Assembly (NCBI GenBank): GCA_016165875.1
Contig: JABBOT010000004.1
Coordinates: 9,834,889 to 9,898,888 of the forward strand
Direction: 5' to 3'
From: Acanthopleura granulata
Taxonomy: Eukaryota; Mollusca; Polyplacophora; Chitonida; Chitonidae
DNA length: 64,000 nt
The notes under the pieces are model-generated. The model was not told the DNA's origin. It made no database searches and saw only the letters and a program-made list of their open reading frames with translations. The translations under genes and the position numbers were made by a program. Of the stretch, positions 52,901 to 64,000 are shown in pieces; position 1 is the stretch's first letter, and each line of letters starts with the position of its first letter.

Positions 52901-55900
52901 CCCTGCGTGAAATCTGACAGAACTGCACTGATTGGACAGGCCTAAATGCCTTCAGCAAGGCCTCCGTATAAGAATTAGCACAGGTCTTGTAGGAGGCACG
53001 GAGCGGAAACCAAATTTGTTTTTAATCAAATTTGTATTCTTTAGGAGTGAAAAAAGAAATGATTGGCATTCAGGCACGTAGTTTGTCCTATTCCTTGTCG
53101 AAACGAATGCTGCATAGCTGTTACATTGGTTGAACGCTTGATGAATGAAGCAAAGTCTGGTATTCAGTGACTAACGGAGATAAATTCCAGGTTCATCCAA
53201 TACGCAGCCAGACTTCTTCCTCGTTCAAGAATTTGCTTGCTAATTGATGCTGTTTTCCGCTGTAAATTGCCCCCAAGAGGATTGATTCCCCGTCCTCTCT
53301 TGGACTGAATGGAAATGAGCGGACCTTGCCAAATAATCTTTTGCCCCTGACTTGGTATTTGGAAGCAAAGAGATCGCCTTGTTGAGGACAGAACCATGGG
53401 CTGGTCTATGTCTGCACTCTGTTTTCAAGATCACTTGTTTCTTACCAGATGGTGTTTGTCTTTGGAAGTGAGCTGGTTTTTCACGTTGATGTGCGCATGA
53501 TAGCGACAATCCATTGCCTTTTAACATACCGCGCTGAGGGAAATCTGCAAGGGGAGATAATCCTTACATCCCAGCGAGGATTAATTGTTCTTCAAGGACA
53601 CCAGCGTGAATGTAATTTCAGTTGCAAGCACATGCGTCTACAATTAGTTAGAAATGTTGAGTATTGTTAAAATATTTACCATATCTTGCGATCAAACATC
53701 GCTGTGCAAGAAGACAGACTGGTGCCAGGGTGCTATTGACATCAGTGTACATGTTATACAGTTGTAGGAGAGCAAACTGTAGCAATTAATACTTTGCTTA
53801 CAAAATTATACAAATGCAATACCCTTAGTATTAGGGCAGAAAACGGACCATGTTTGCCTTGCGTTCCACTTAGCCATTTAGCAATGTATCTTCCATTACT
53901 GCTGTTGAAGTAATTTGTATGTTTAAATCCTGGTTTCCAAATCCTTGTTTATGGAGGATGGCAAGTAAACAGGTTACGTACCATATCTGGCGGCTTCTGT
54001 GAAGAAATCAATAACTGGTTGGAATTATTGCTTGGATTGGTGAGCAAATGACATGATTATCAGAAGCGGAATCTTGATCTTCAAATTGGTTCGCCTGACA
54101 GCGTCTTTAAAACCATTTGTACTGCTAACAAGAATATCGACCTCTAGTTTGGACTGGATTACATTCGGTGGGTTCTGGTGCTATTAAGAATAAACAAATA
54201 CAGTATATCAGAACGTGCGGAGAGATAGGTACTCATTTCGCTACAAAGAAAACGTCATCTGTGTATCAGATATAGGCTAGGTTATGTATTTCCAACAGTC
54301 TTACAGTGCATTAATGGCGTATCTAATACAGCTAAAATCTGTGCATTCTTAGAAATGGATCACTCACGCATTTCCTTTCGATCTACATGCATGTTGACAA
54401 TGTAACAATAATATTTCTTTTCTGCAGAAGATCTAAAAGATCGGCAAGTATCATACAAAACGATATGGATACATCGCTCCTTGAATGCTGACTAGGTTGA
54501 AAAATGATTAAAACAGAAGTAGATTACCTATGGAATGTTTATAGATACAGGAAATACCTGCCCATGTTTCAAAAGGAAATAGTTGAAAGGCGTAGAGCTG
54601 ATGGGAAAACAAAAAACAGATACTGTTTTATATTTGGTAATATAATTCTGTCTTAACCCGTAGTTAAATTCGTATCTCGGTTATAAATATGTATTGAATG
54701 TTTAATGTACAATACGAAATATCGCTATTGCTTTTACATTTGAACACCTAAGCAAACACAATTCATGTCAAATGCACTAAACTATTCCAAACCTCCAGAT
54801 ACCATTTGATTGAACCATAAACCGTTGACTCACTGTTTATTAGAACATTTGAAAACACTGTGAAGGAGAACGGCATGTCATTATAGTTTCCAGAGTAAAT
54901 CTTCAAATTTTGGCCATGCAGATTTAAAAATTCGTTGGTTTCTTTCATACGTGAGCTTAGGATTGGTTGGTGTTTCATTAAAGACTAACAAATTAACTAA
55001 TCCACTGTAGTGAAACTATATAGGGAATTATAATACCTTTATGAAAAAAGTTAGAGAGTATTTCAATTACGAAAAGCATTTATCAGAAAGACATCTTTAA
55101 TTTCGACATAAAACAACTGCCAAATTCAACGGCAACCCTACCTCTCCAAATTGAAAATCAAAGAAAGATCCTATATTAGATGGAGGGTATAAATGCCAAA
55201 AAAAAGTGTTTTGGGATGCTGTTGTGAGTGGATCAATTTAATGACAAATTTTGAAGAATCAGGAATAAGGAGGAACCATCGAAGTAAGTTTTCATCCCCT
55301 TCTCCGTATGGACATGACATACAAATGTCATCAAATGATTTTCATTGCATAAGACAGTAACTGGTTCTTCTGCTGGACTGTTAACAGTCTACTAGTCGAT
55401 GTGGTTCGAAGAAATTTGTTGACACAAGAACAGAAAGGGTGACTTAAGGTCGTGCGGATTTATTTTACGCGGCTCATTCCACTATATGTGGTTTCCTAAC
55501 CACTTCATCTAACAGACAGCCACATTAAGAGATGGTCAAGCTGTATTGGCTTGTTGGACTCTCTCTTTCCCAAAATCTGGCAATGAGTTAATCAGCGTTG
55601 GAACACGTCAGCTCTTTAACGTCTCCGTTTTTTCTAATTACTTCCCCTTGCCTTTGCCAATAGGGTGTAATGAGAAAACGTGTTTTCGACTGATAAGGGG
55701 CTAAACATGTGACCAGACGGGTTACAGACTTGTGCGAGTTCATTCTGCGAATCCAATACATAATCAAATGACAATGAACTGTTTGAAAGGTCCTAGCGCG
55801 ATTTTGGTCTGTATGTAATAATTCTTTTAAAGATTGTCAATAGTAGCATAAATTATGATATTTACAACACGCAATGACATTTCCAATAACATACCCAACA

Positions 55901-57023
55901 TTTTATATTTCACTGTTGGCATGTATTTAAATAACCTCTTGCTATTCAAGTCTAAATGGCTTGTAGAAGAACCCCCAACGCCAGATTAGAGCATTTTGCA
56001 AAGCCATTTTTATCATCATTATATTTGTCATCACAAACAAATCCTTACGTTGCCATTAAGTCAATGACCCTTATTCATTTGGATCACCGAACATTATTTT
56101 AGAGTGATCTTAGAGAGCGTAAATGAAAATGTGTAGTTTGGCATTCTTAAAGTAACCGCTGTAAACTGCAAATCAGTTATCTAAGTTAAACAATTTTTAA
56201 CATATTTAAAGTTTATTTATCTAAACTCGCGCATTTAAACCCTTAATGTCCTTAGATCATACTACCTCACAACGTAGCTCTATTACTTAGACACATGAAG
56301 GTTTGGCAGACGTAGGAGATACACGGGATATGCTTACGTTCCGGATTTACAGAATCTCACCCTTGGTTTCAGTTTGCAACACTCAAAGAATCGATTTCTA
56401 TTTTTAACTTTTTTGCCCAAAAAAGAGGTCATTAAAGATCGATAAAACAGATGAGGGCTATTAAGTTCACCGATTCTCATTAAGGGTTTTATTCCGGCCT
56501 TGCGTAACTTCCATAATTCATACCAATGGCAGACCTTTAGAAAACAAGTAGGCGTTGGCAGGTGGCCATTGTCCGCGCTGTTAAATCAGCCTGTTTGAGA
56601 AGACTATTCCTTCTAACCGAAGGGAACTCGGTATCGGCTAACTCGTTTGTACCACTTATGTAAATTGCAGGTTTTATACTATTCCCACCGGCACTGAGCC
56701 TTGGCTTAACTAAATATACAAACAATACAAATATTTTTCGCAGCCGAGTTTTCAAAGATGGCTGAAAAGTACGTATACAGTGAAGTGGACGTCCATTTTG
56801 TATAGAAATCTTGAACTAGTACTTCTCTTTCAAGACGTATTGAAAGGGTTTATGTCAAGAAAATGCGTTTTCCAAGTTTATCAAGTAGGTCCCCATACCT
56901 TTGTAAAGTTCACCAAGGCAGTAATTCGTCACCAAGGGACGTCTGACAGCCACGCAGTTGTTCGAATTTACTAGGCAGCCATAGCGCACTAGGCGGAATA
57001 TGTACATTTCAATGAGATTTGAA
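49926..57023. other. Non-coding stretch
   Basis: No exon, RNA gene or repeat array recognised in about 7 kb. The longest frames, such as the 95-residue one on the minus strand at 53240-53527, overlap others out of frame and resemble no family. Confidence 0.5.
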
Positions 57024-58240
57024 AGTGAAGTTATCGCTGCTTCACGTCACCGTAAGAAGTGATGAGATCAGCTTATGGCATACATCTTCACGTCACCGTA
57101 AGGAGCGATGGGATCAGCTTATGAAATATTGCTTGACGTCACTGTAAGGACTAGTGAGAACAGCTTATGGCATGTACTACTTGACGTCAGCATAAGGAGT
57201 GGTGAGATCAGCTCATGACATACTGTTTGACATCATCATAGGGACTGGTGAGAACAGCTTATGACATACTGCTTCACGTCACCATAAGGAGTGGTGAGAT
57301 CAGCTTATGACATACTGTTTCACGTCACCGTAAGTAACGATGGGACCAGCTTATAACATACTGCTTGACGTCACCACAAGGAGTGGTGAGATCAGCTTCC
57401 TGCTTCCCGTCACCCTAAGGAGTGGTGAGATAAGTTTAGGACATATTGCTTCGCGTCACCACAAGGAGTGGTGAGATCAGCTTATGACATATTGCTTCCC
57501 GTCACTCTAAGGAGTGGTGAGATAAGTTGAAGACATATTGCTTCGCGTCACCGTCATGATGGGTGAGACCAGCTTAAGACATACTGCTTGACGTCACCAT
57601 AAGAACTAGTGAAATCAGTTTATGACATATTGCTTCACGTCACCGTAAGGAGCGATGGGAATAGCTTATGACACACTGCTTGACCTCACCTTAAGGAGTG
57701 GTGACACCAGCTTATGACATATTGCTTCACGAAAAAGTAATGAGCGATGGGATCAGCTTATGACATATTGTTTGACGTCACAACAAGGAGTGGTGATATC
57801 AGCTTATGACATATTGCTTCGCGTCACTGTAAGGAGTGGAGAGATCAGATTATAACATATTTCTGGACGTCACCATTATTAGTGCTGAGAGCAGCGTATG
57901 ACATACTGCTTCATGTCACCATGAAGAGTGGTGAGATCAGCTCATGACATACTGCTTGACTGCTTGACATACTGCTTAACGTCACCGTAACGCGTGGTGA
58001 GATCAGCTTATGACATACAGCTTCACGTCACCATAAGGAGTGGTGAGATCAACTCATGACATACTGCTTGACGTTACCGTAAGGAGCGATGAGATCAGCT
58101 CATGACATGTTGCTTGGCGTCACCGTAACGAGTGGTGAGATCAGTTTACGACATACTGCTTGCCGTTACCGTAAAGAGTGGCGAGATCAGATTAGGAGGT
58201 ATTGCTTGACGCAAAACTTCCGTAAGAACTAGTGAGATTT
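57024..58240. repeat. 46-bp minisatellite with CRE-like cores, about 26 copies
   Basis: The unit is roughly gcttcacgtcaccgtaagga, gtggtgagatcagcttatga, catact. Most spacings are 46 bases, with some short or expanded copies near 57400 and 57960. Five copies carry an exact TGACGTCA (57134, 57182, 57366, 57589, 57773); most others carry the CACGTCAC or CGCGTCAC variant. No open frame runs through it, and no conserved spacers exist, so it is neither coding nor CRISPR. Confidence 0.93.
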
Positions 58241-60921
58241 TCGTTGTAAATAAGACATAAAGAACAAACTGGTTTCATTGCCTGTGGACCAAAGCCGAAA
58301 GTTTTGCGTTGAAACCAAATAGAGTATTTCCTTGAAAAAGGAACCCTTTGTCATGGACCGATCAGATTATGAGTTCAAAGCATATAAACAGATATATCAC
58401 GGCATTTGCCTCACTAAAATAAATAAAGTGGAAACATAGCTGGCACACATAGAAAAGGTGCTAAATATTGTGTATCGAATTTTAAAAAATACGTTTCAGA
58501 GACGAAACATAAAAGAAAGCTATGCATGCTACGTAAAATTCACCGTTTAGTGAGACTGAACTATTGTATATATGTATATATATATATATTAAACATTGTA
58601 GATAAAGGATCAAAACAGACATAGATACAAACGCGCATAATACAACGACTGCAGTCATTGTAATATTAACGTAAAGTTACCTGGTGTGAGTTGGTGAGGT
58701 GCAAGGTACTCAAGCAAGAATAGAATATAATATATACATCGAACAGCACAGACATATTAAACGGTCTTATTTACATACATACCTATATACTGTATAACAT
58801 GCAAGGAAAGGAAGATTCAGAGCCGACTGTATATGAACACAAATATTGCACAAGGAGAAACGAAACATAACTCTCCTTAGGTAAGAATGCCTTTTAGCTG
58901 TTATGTTCCCCAGTCGACCTCCAAGAAATTCTTCAGTTCCTTGCATTTGCCTTCAAGCTTGTTACATGCATTAGGCTTACGCTGGAAAATTTCGCGGTAT
59001 ACTTTTAAGCCAGGTAATGGTTTGGCAGGAATTTTGGTAAACCGGAGAATCAAAGGTTTGTTCGTTTAAACTTTCGTAGAGCACATATACACAATATATA
59101 TATATATATATATATAATTTTTTGTCAGTGTTTTTATATATTTACCTCTACCCACCCAATCCTATTATGGTGTTTGCACCTGTCATAAAATTTCGTATAT
59201 TTGTATTGGTCTGTAGTCAAGTTCTCAGTTATTGTAATTGCTTCATACCTCCTACCTGCATGCAGTCATTCATATGGAGATCCATTCTCAGGGTACACAA
59301 TGAGCACACTCTGAGGTTGAAACCTTTGTTTTATACACGGGGAAAAGTTCGCCCGTTATTTACATAAGTGTACTTATGCACCTCGACTCCATCCAGCAAT
59401 GACACAATCGAATAAGTTCAACATTCTTTATAGTACGACATTCCATGATTCAAAGAATTCCAACCACATGTATGATATTCAAGAGGTGCGTCGCATGATA
59501 TGCCCGAATGCTGTTTGTGGATTAAATAAAGTTATACATAGTCCATGAGCTACTGTTGTCTTATATCGCCCTTTACTGTGATATACGGCGACAAACAATT
59601 CAAGGATGCGTGGTTTAGCCAAGCCTAAGCGCATTTTCAAAAGCTCTAGTAGTGTTATTCAGAAGTTCAATTGCTGAACACATATTCTGATTGTGATTGT
59701 TAAAGTTTCAAAAATATGACATGCCGTCAAAAACGGTGACATTATTATTGTTAATATTTTTATTTCGTATATATTTAAATTTGCGAACTAATATTACCTG
59801 TGATAAAGAATGGTGTTTCAAATTTCTTTATTCAAAGTCGTATTAAACAACCTGGTCGAAGGGAAATGCCTATAGTCCCAACTTCACAGCCACATTATAA
59901 ACACGCCTAATTATATACAATAGCTGTTTTACTAGTATAAACTTTTCAAATATCTTTTTTTAAGGTTTTATATAACAAACTCTTAATATTGTATAGATTT
60001 TAAATAGGCCTATTAAAATTTTATCCTTGAGCATATCTATGTATAAGGTAAGACATTTAGCCTCGTGCAAAGTCTACAATGCTTGAAAATGGTTATGTTT
60101 TCTTTCATTAAGATGCTTAAGCATTGCATACACCCATTCCAAGGAGTATATGCTGTGTGTGGCAGCATATTTAACGCAGCCTTAGTGGGGTCAACAGTAA
60201 TCAGCTGGGATCCAAACTTGGCACGTGTTCTTGGTGGGACTGCGACGATCTGCAAAGCACGTTCAACCGTTCACGTCGTTAGGGAGTAATTTATTGATTC
60301 TGTGGGCTATTTTAGGCTTAGCTCATTTACATAAAGTGCTTAATCCTTTCCTGATATGAATGTATAATCGAACAACAGTAATAAAAGTCTTGCTCACCCG
60401 CGTGTGCTCTTGAAGCGATTTCAGTATTAAGAGTCCTTTGCCTCATCGATGTCCGGTATAGTTGCCACCGAGCTATGCACCAGGCAGATGTGCACATTAT
60501 TATAAGACTGAATCAACAGGTGTATATTAACCGTGTAAGAGAGATTATTCGTGCTGATCTCAGGTGATCTGAGGATTCCTGGCATTCGAGAAACGAATTT
60601 CTCGGCCTATACAAAAGAATATATAATTTTCGATATAGGATGCTCCCTGCATGTACCACCAAGTGGTTCAACAGTATGCTGGCTCAGCCTGAAATTACCT
60701 TTAGTCCACGCTGAAGTGTCATTTCTCCTGTAATGAACAAAGACGGGTAATACATGTATTGTTAAACCCGGGCTTATCTGGTGTTAATTTTAAACAACTA
60801 TCTACAACGGACGAGTCATGATAGGTTTAACATAAATTAATCGACACCAACCGTCATGAGCCCTTCCACCTTTCAAGTAAAGAGTAGTTCATTCACAAAC
60901 TGCAAGTCCAAAATTAACCAT

Positions 60922-60995
<74 letters not shown>

Positions 60996-61740
60996 CTTAT
61001 ATATTAAGAACAATTAGGAAGGGAAATTATTTCCGTGAAAGACGTCATACATTCACTTCAGTGTTTAGAACACACTACTCATGAAAGTAGACATAGGAAA
61101 CATCAAAATTTGGTCAGACGCTGATACATGTTTTGTCGCACGTAAATGTTGTTGTGACAAATATCAACCTTCCTGTAGCTCGATTTGAGTGATTAATGAT
61201 CTCAGACATTTCGATTTGAAGCTAGCTTGCCTTGATAAAAAACTGCAAATTCGAGTTTGTCATATAAAAAAGAGGTGGAGAGTTAAACACTCGTATAAAA
61301 GCGCAGGTGGTTTCATACCGCATTTATCGGATAATCAGACAAAGTGTCCCATGTTCGAATAAAAATATCCTCAGTTCAGCGCCCGAAATAAACCCTGTGA
61401 TTGACCATGCGCCTATGTTTAGGCGTGGTCGCAGGTGTCGAGAGGCAGGCTGATTAGCCTCACGGGTCTGTCCCACCAGTGCTCCGGGAAACATCTTATA
61501 CACTGCTTCAGCAACATCAAACGATGTCTTCCCAATGTGAATATGCCTTCCTCTCATTTCACAGCCTAATGTCATATACTACACGTATGAATGACTTGTA
61601 CATTTTGCCGATTGTTTTTTCTTTTCTCTTTATATTTTTTTCCAGTATGTTTACAGCTTCAGATCAAGCCGCGCTGCCTCTGAGAAGGGTCATTTTTTAT
61701 GGACTAAAGCCCTTCAAAGCACCAAGATAAACACCACGAG
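58241..61740. other. Non-coding stretch with AT microsatellites
   Basis: No gene recognised. It contains short (TA)n tracts at 58565-58590 and 59094-59116. A near-palindrome around 61403-61432 (gaccatgcgccta / taggcgtggtc) could form a small hairpin. Confidence 0.5.
60921..60988. repeat. (CA)n-(TA)n microsatellite
   Basis: (CA)n at 60921-60944 passes directly into (TA)n up to 60988. Confidence 0.93.
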
Positions 61741-61775
61741 AATAAAGGGAAATGTGAAAAATTACCAGTCAAAGT

Positions 61776-61781
61776 TTTATT
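61776..61781 (-). terminator. Candidate poly(A) signal AATAAA on the minus strand
   Basis: tttatt on plus is AATAAA on minus. It lies about 270 bases to the left of the point where CpG depletion begins, as expected if a methylated minus-strand gene ends here. AATAAA is common by chance in AT-rich DNA, and another lies on the plus strand at 61741-61746, so this is weak on its own. Confidence 0.25.
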
Positions 61782-62049
61782 GATTAACTGCTTGTCCCTT
61801 TCCGGTCAGATCAGTTTTAAACTCAAATGTCAGCCATGTTGCAGGTATTTTCTCCCTGATATGTGGATGATTCGTTTATCATGAGGTGGGTGATGTATTT
61901 CAGTCTGACAGCGGACAGCTCTAAATCGCCGCGAGCCCGGACAAAGGCAGAAAGCTGAATGCTTTCCAATGAGACAATCATGACAAGCCTGCTAAAGTTG
62001 GCTTCGGTCTTGACACCACATGCACGGACTTACTTGTAAATACACAAAC

Positions 62050-64000
62050 TAACATGACAGCACTACGAAATTTATTCCTATAAGAATTTCAGTCTCTAAG
62101 TAGAGATAGTAGTAGACATGTATACATGCTTAGAAAGTTATTTAAAATACCTTTTTTTCTACGAATAATTAGTACAATGCACCGTTCACATCAACAGCAC
62201 CATCATAACAGTACATGTGACATCATTGCTGAAACCTTGCCACAACATGACTAAAATCATTCATTCATTCATCCTAAGATAAGCTTTCAGAAATAGGATA
62301 TACTTCCTTAGACATCCCTGAGAGTTATCCCCTACAAGTGATTTTTCAAGTAATTGGGCTAAAAAGTGAAACAAAGCAAAAAGTAAATACAATCAGGTTT
62401 TGGGTTCTTTATTCATACAAGCTGTTTCCAACTTTTTCTACATTTCTGTGTTGAGTTTTCAGAACTCAACTCATTACCATTTACCATACAATTATATGAA
62501 AGAATGTTTGGGGTTTTCTGGGTTTCTTTCTTTTTTTTCAGTGAACAGATAGCATTGATTGATAAGGTAAAACTGAAAAGACTTCTGAATATTTCACTCA
62601 CACAAATGACATTCTAAAGATAAGTAGCCTGGCACATGACAAGTCAAATTGAATTTTGGCTTAGTCTCGTCAAACAATGTTGCCTGTTTTTTTTCTTCTA
62701 ACATTTCTTTTAAGTATACATTAAGAAATATTTTGTATTATTTATAGCAGTGAGTTGATTGAGGAAGCGTAGATGTGCATTTGGGTGCACCACAGTATTA
62801 TTAGGCATTTTCATTATTTTCCTCAGCTATAAATCATAGTATTTCACTACTTGTTATGTCAGCAGATTAAGACAGATCCATATATAATGTAGAGTCCACA
62901 ACCACTCTACATGCATTGTTTTATGGTCTACAGCTAAAACCAAGATTATGAAGCTTTTCCATTCATCTCACCCTATCTCAAACCCAAATGCTACACACAA
63001 ACAGTATTAGCATGTGGAAGAGTTAAAACATGTAGAAGTCTTACATTAAAGATAGTGTGTTTAGCTAAATCTAAGATGAATTACCCTTCAAAGAGCTGGC
63101 TGTTGAAAAAAAAAAAGAGAAAGATCTGGCACTGTCACAATCTTCATCTCAAACTCTGATTGCACTATATGTGTGGGTACATGTAAACGTTTTACACACA
63201 ATGAATTTCACTAAGAAATATTACATGTTTATAGTGCGTGTTACAGAGCTGACTGTAGACCAGGGGATATTTATACAGTATATGCACAACAACTTGAACA
63301 TGGAGTAGAAAGAGTCAATAAAACATATATGTGAGAAATGCCTGGGCTCTTCATGTACACCACAAAATTAATTCATTTACAAACAAATTTACAGATTATA
63401 TACAAAACAGAACACTACCTGTATACTATCTTCATGTACATAGATTCAACAAACATTGTCATCTATGTGTACTGGCTAAATGTTTTCTACAATAAACTGA
63501 TATGCATGAATTATATGTACAAGTAGATGTAGATAACGTGTGTGAGTGTATATATATATATATCTATATACACACACACACACAACCACACGTTATATAT
63601 ATGTGGGCAGAAAAATATTGTGAAATGTTGAAATGCTACTACTATACATTGGTTTGGGTAACCATTTTTCATTAGCATTTGACAATATTTACAAAGATAT
63701 GCATTTCAATTTTGTAAGAACAATTCATAACTGCGCTGTGTTACGTATGTACAAGTACTTACTGCCTAGGACAGGAATATGGAGCAATGTCATACATTTA
63801 CTGCTATATATATATATGTATATGAGTATTGATAACTGGCATCACAATTAACACTTCATTTGCACTTACCCATAACAGTGATGCAACTCCATTTTTCTAA
63901 AATACATATGCATTAAAATAATATCTACACAAATATTTAGTTATAATTTAACAACAATGAGCCAATGAGCCATGGAATCAGTTTCTTCCACGAGTGTTGT
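62050..64000. other. CpG-poor domain at the right end
   Basis: CpG falls to about five or six per kb from here to the end of the window, like the first 12 kb and unlike the middle. No exon is visible. It may be 3' UTR or intron of a neighbouring gene that continues beyond the window. Confidence 0.5.
63533..63597. repeat. Imperfect palindrome of TA and CA repeats
   Basis: ataacgtgtgtgagtgtata on the left is the near reverse complement of tatacacacacacacacaac and cacacgttat on the right, with (TA)n at the centre. It resembles the larger 43-kb structure in layout. Confidence 0.75.

Noticed and set aside
57024..58240. CRISPR-like regular array
   Set aside because: Whole 46-bp units repeat with no unique spacers, no cas genes exist nearby and the DNA is eukaryotic.

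Overview
This window is animal nuclear DNA, not bacterial or viral. It is AT-rich, has no dense gene packing, and has one unmistakable spliced coding exon in 64 kb. The rest is intron or intergenic DNA with microsatellites, minisatellites and short interspersed elements. A lophotrochozoan, most likely a mollusc or a relative such as a brachiopod, fits best. The reasons are the tRNA-derived SINEs ending in a 'cggcgtaaaacaccagtcaaataaata'-type tail (given here in parts), the strong excess of the palindrome TACATGTA, and patchy CpG depletion of the kind produced by invertebrate gene-body methylation. I cannot name the species.

The one confident gene is a Shal/Kv4 (KCND-type) voltage-gated potassium channel on the minus strand. 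Its first coding exon (28865 down to 27760) encodes 369 residues: the N-terminal segment, the T1 tetramerisation domain with its zinc-binding motif, S1 to S5, and the pore helix. It stops at a consensus splice donor in the middle of the selectivity filter (TTLG | YGD). The remaining exons must lie at lower coordinates. I found none in the 27.7 kb available, so intron 1 is probably long.

Layout. 1 to about 12.3 kb is AT-rich and clearly CpG-poor, with a G-quadruplex motif (2.78 kb), an old SINE tail (5.7 kb) and an 88-bp minisatellite (10.4 to 10.9 kb). From about 12.3 to 62 kb CpG is at ordinary density. This part holds a MITE-like inverted repeat (20.5 kb), the Kv4 exon (27.8 to 28.9 kb), a 40-bp tandem repeat (33.8 kb), a minus-strand SINE (34.5 to 34.8 kb), a SINE tail (39.2 kb), compound microsatellites (40.4 kb), a 42-bp degenerate array (41.8 to 42.5 kb), a striking double palindrome of CA/TA repeats and an exact 67-bp unit (42.84 to 43.38 kb), a satellite cluster with a full-length SINE inserted in it (48.3 to 49.9 kb), and a 46-bp array of about 26 copies (57.0 to 58.2 kb). 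From about 62 kb to the end the DNA is CpG-poor again and may be the 3' part of a neighbouring methylated gene.

I found no operon, prophage, CRISPR array, transposase or reverse transcriptase, and no sign of an unknown multi-gene system. The points most worth a second look are structural: the CpG-domain boundaries, the double palindrome, the TACATGTA excess, and the CRE-bearing 46-bp array.
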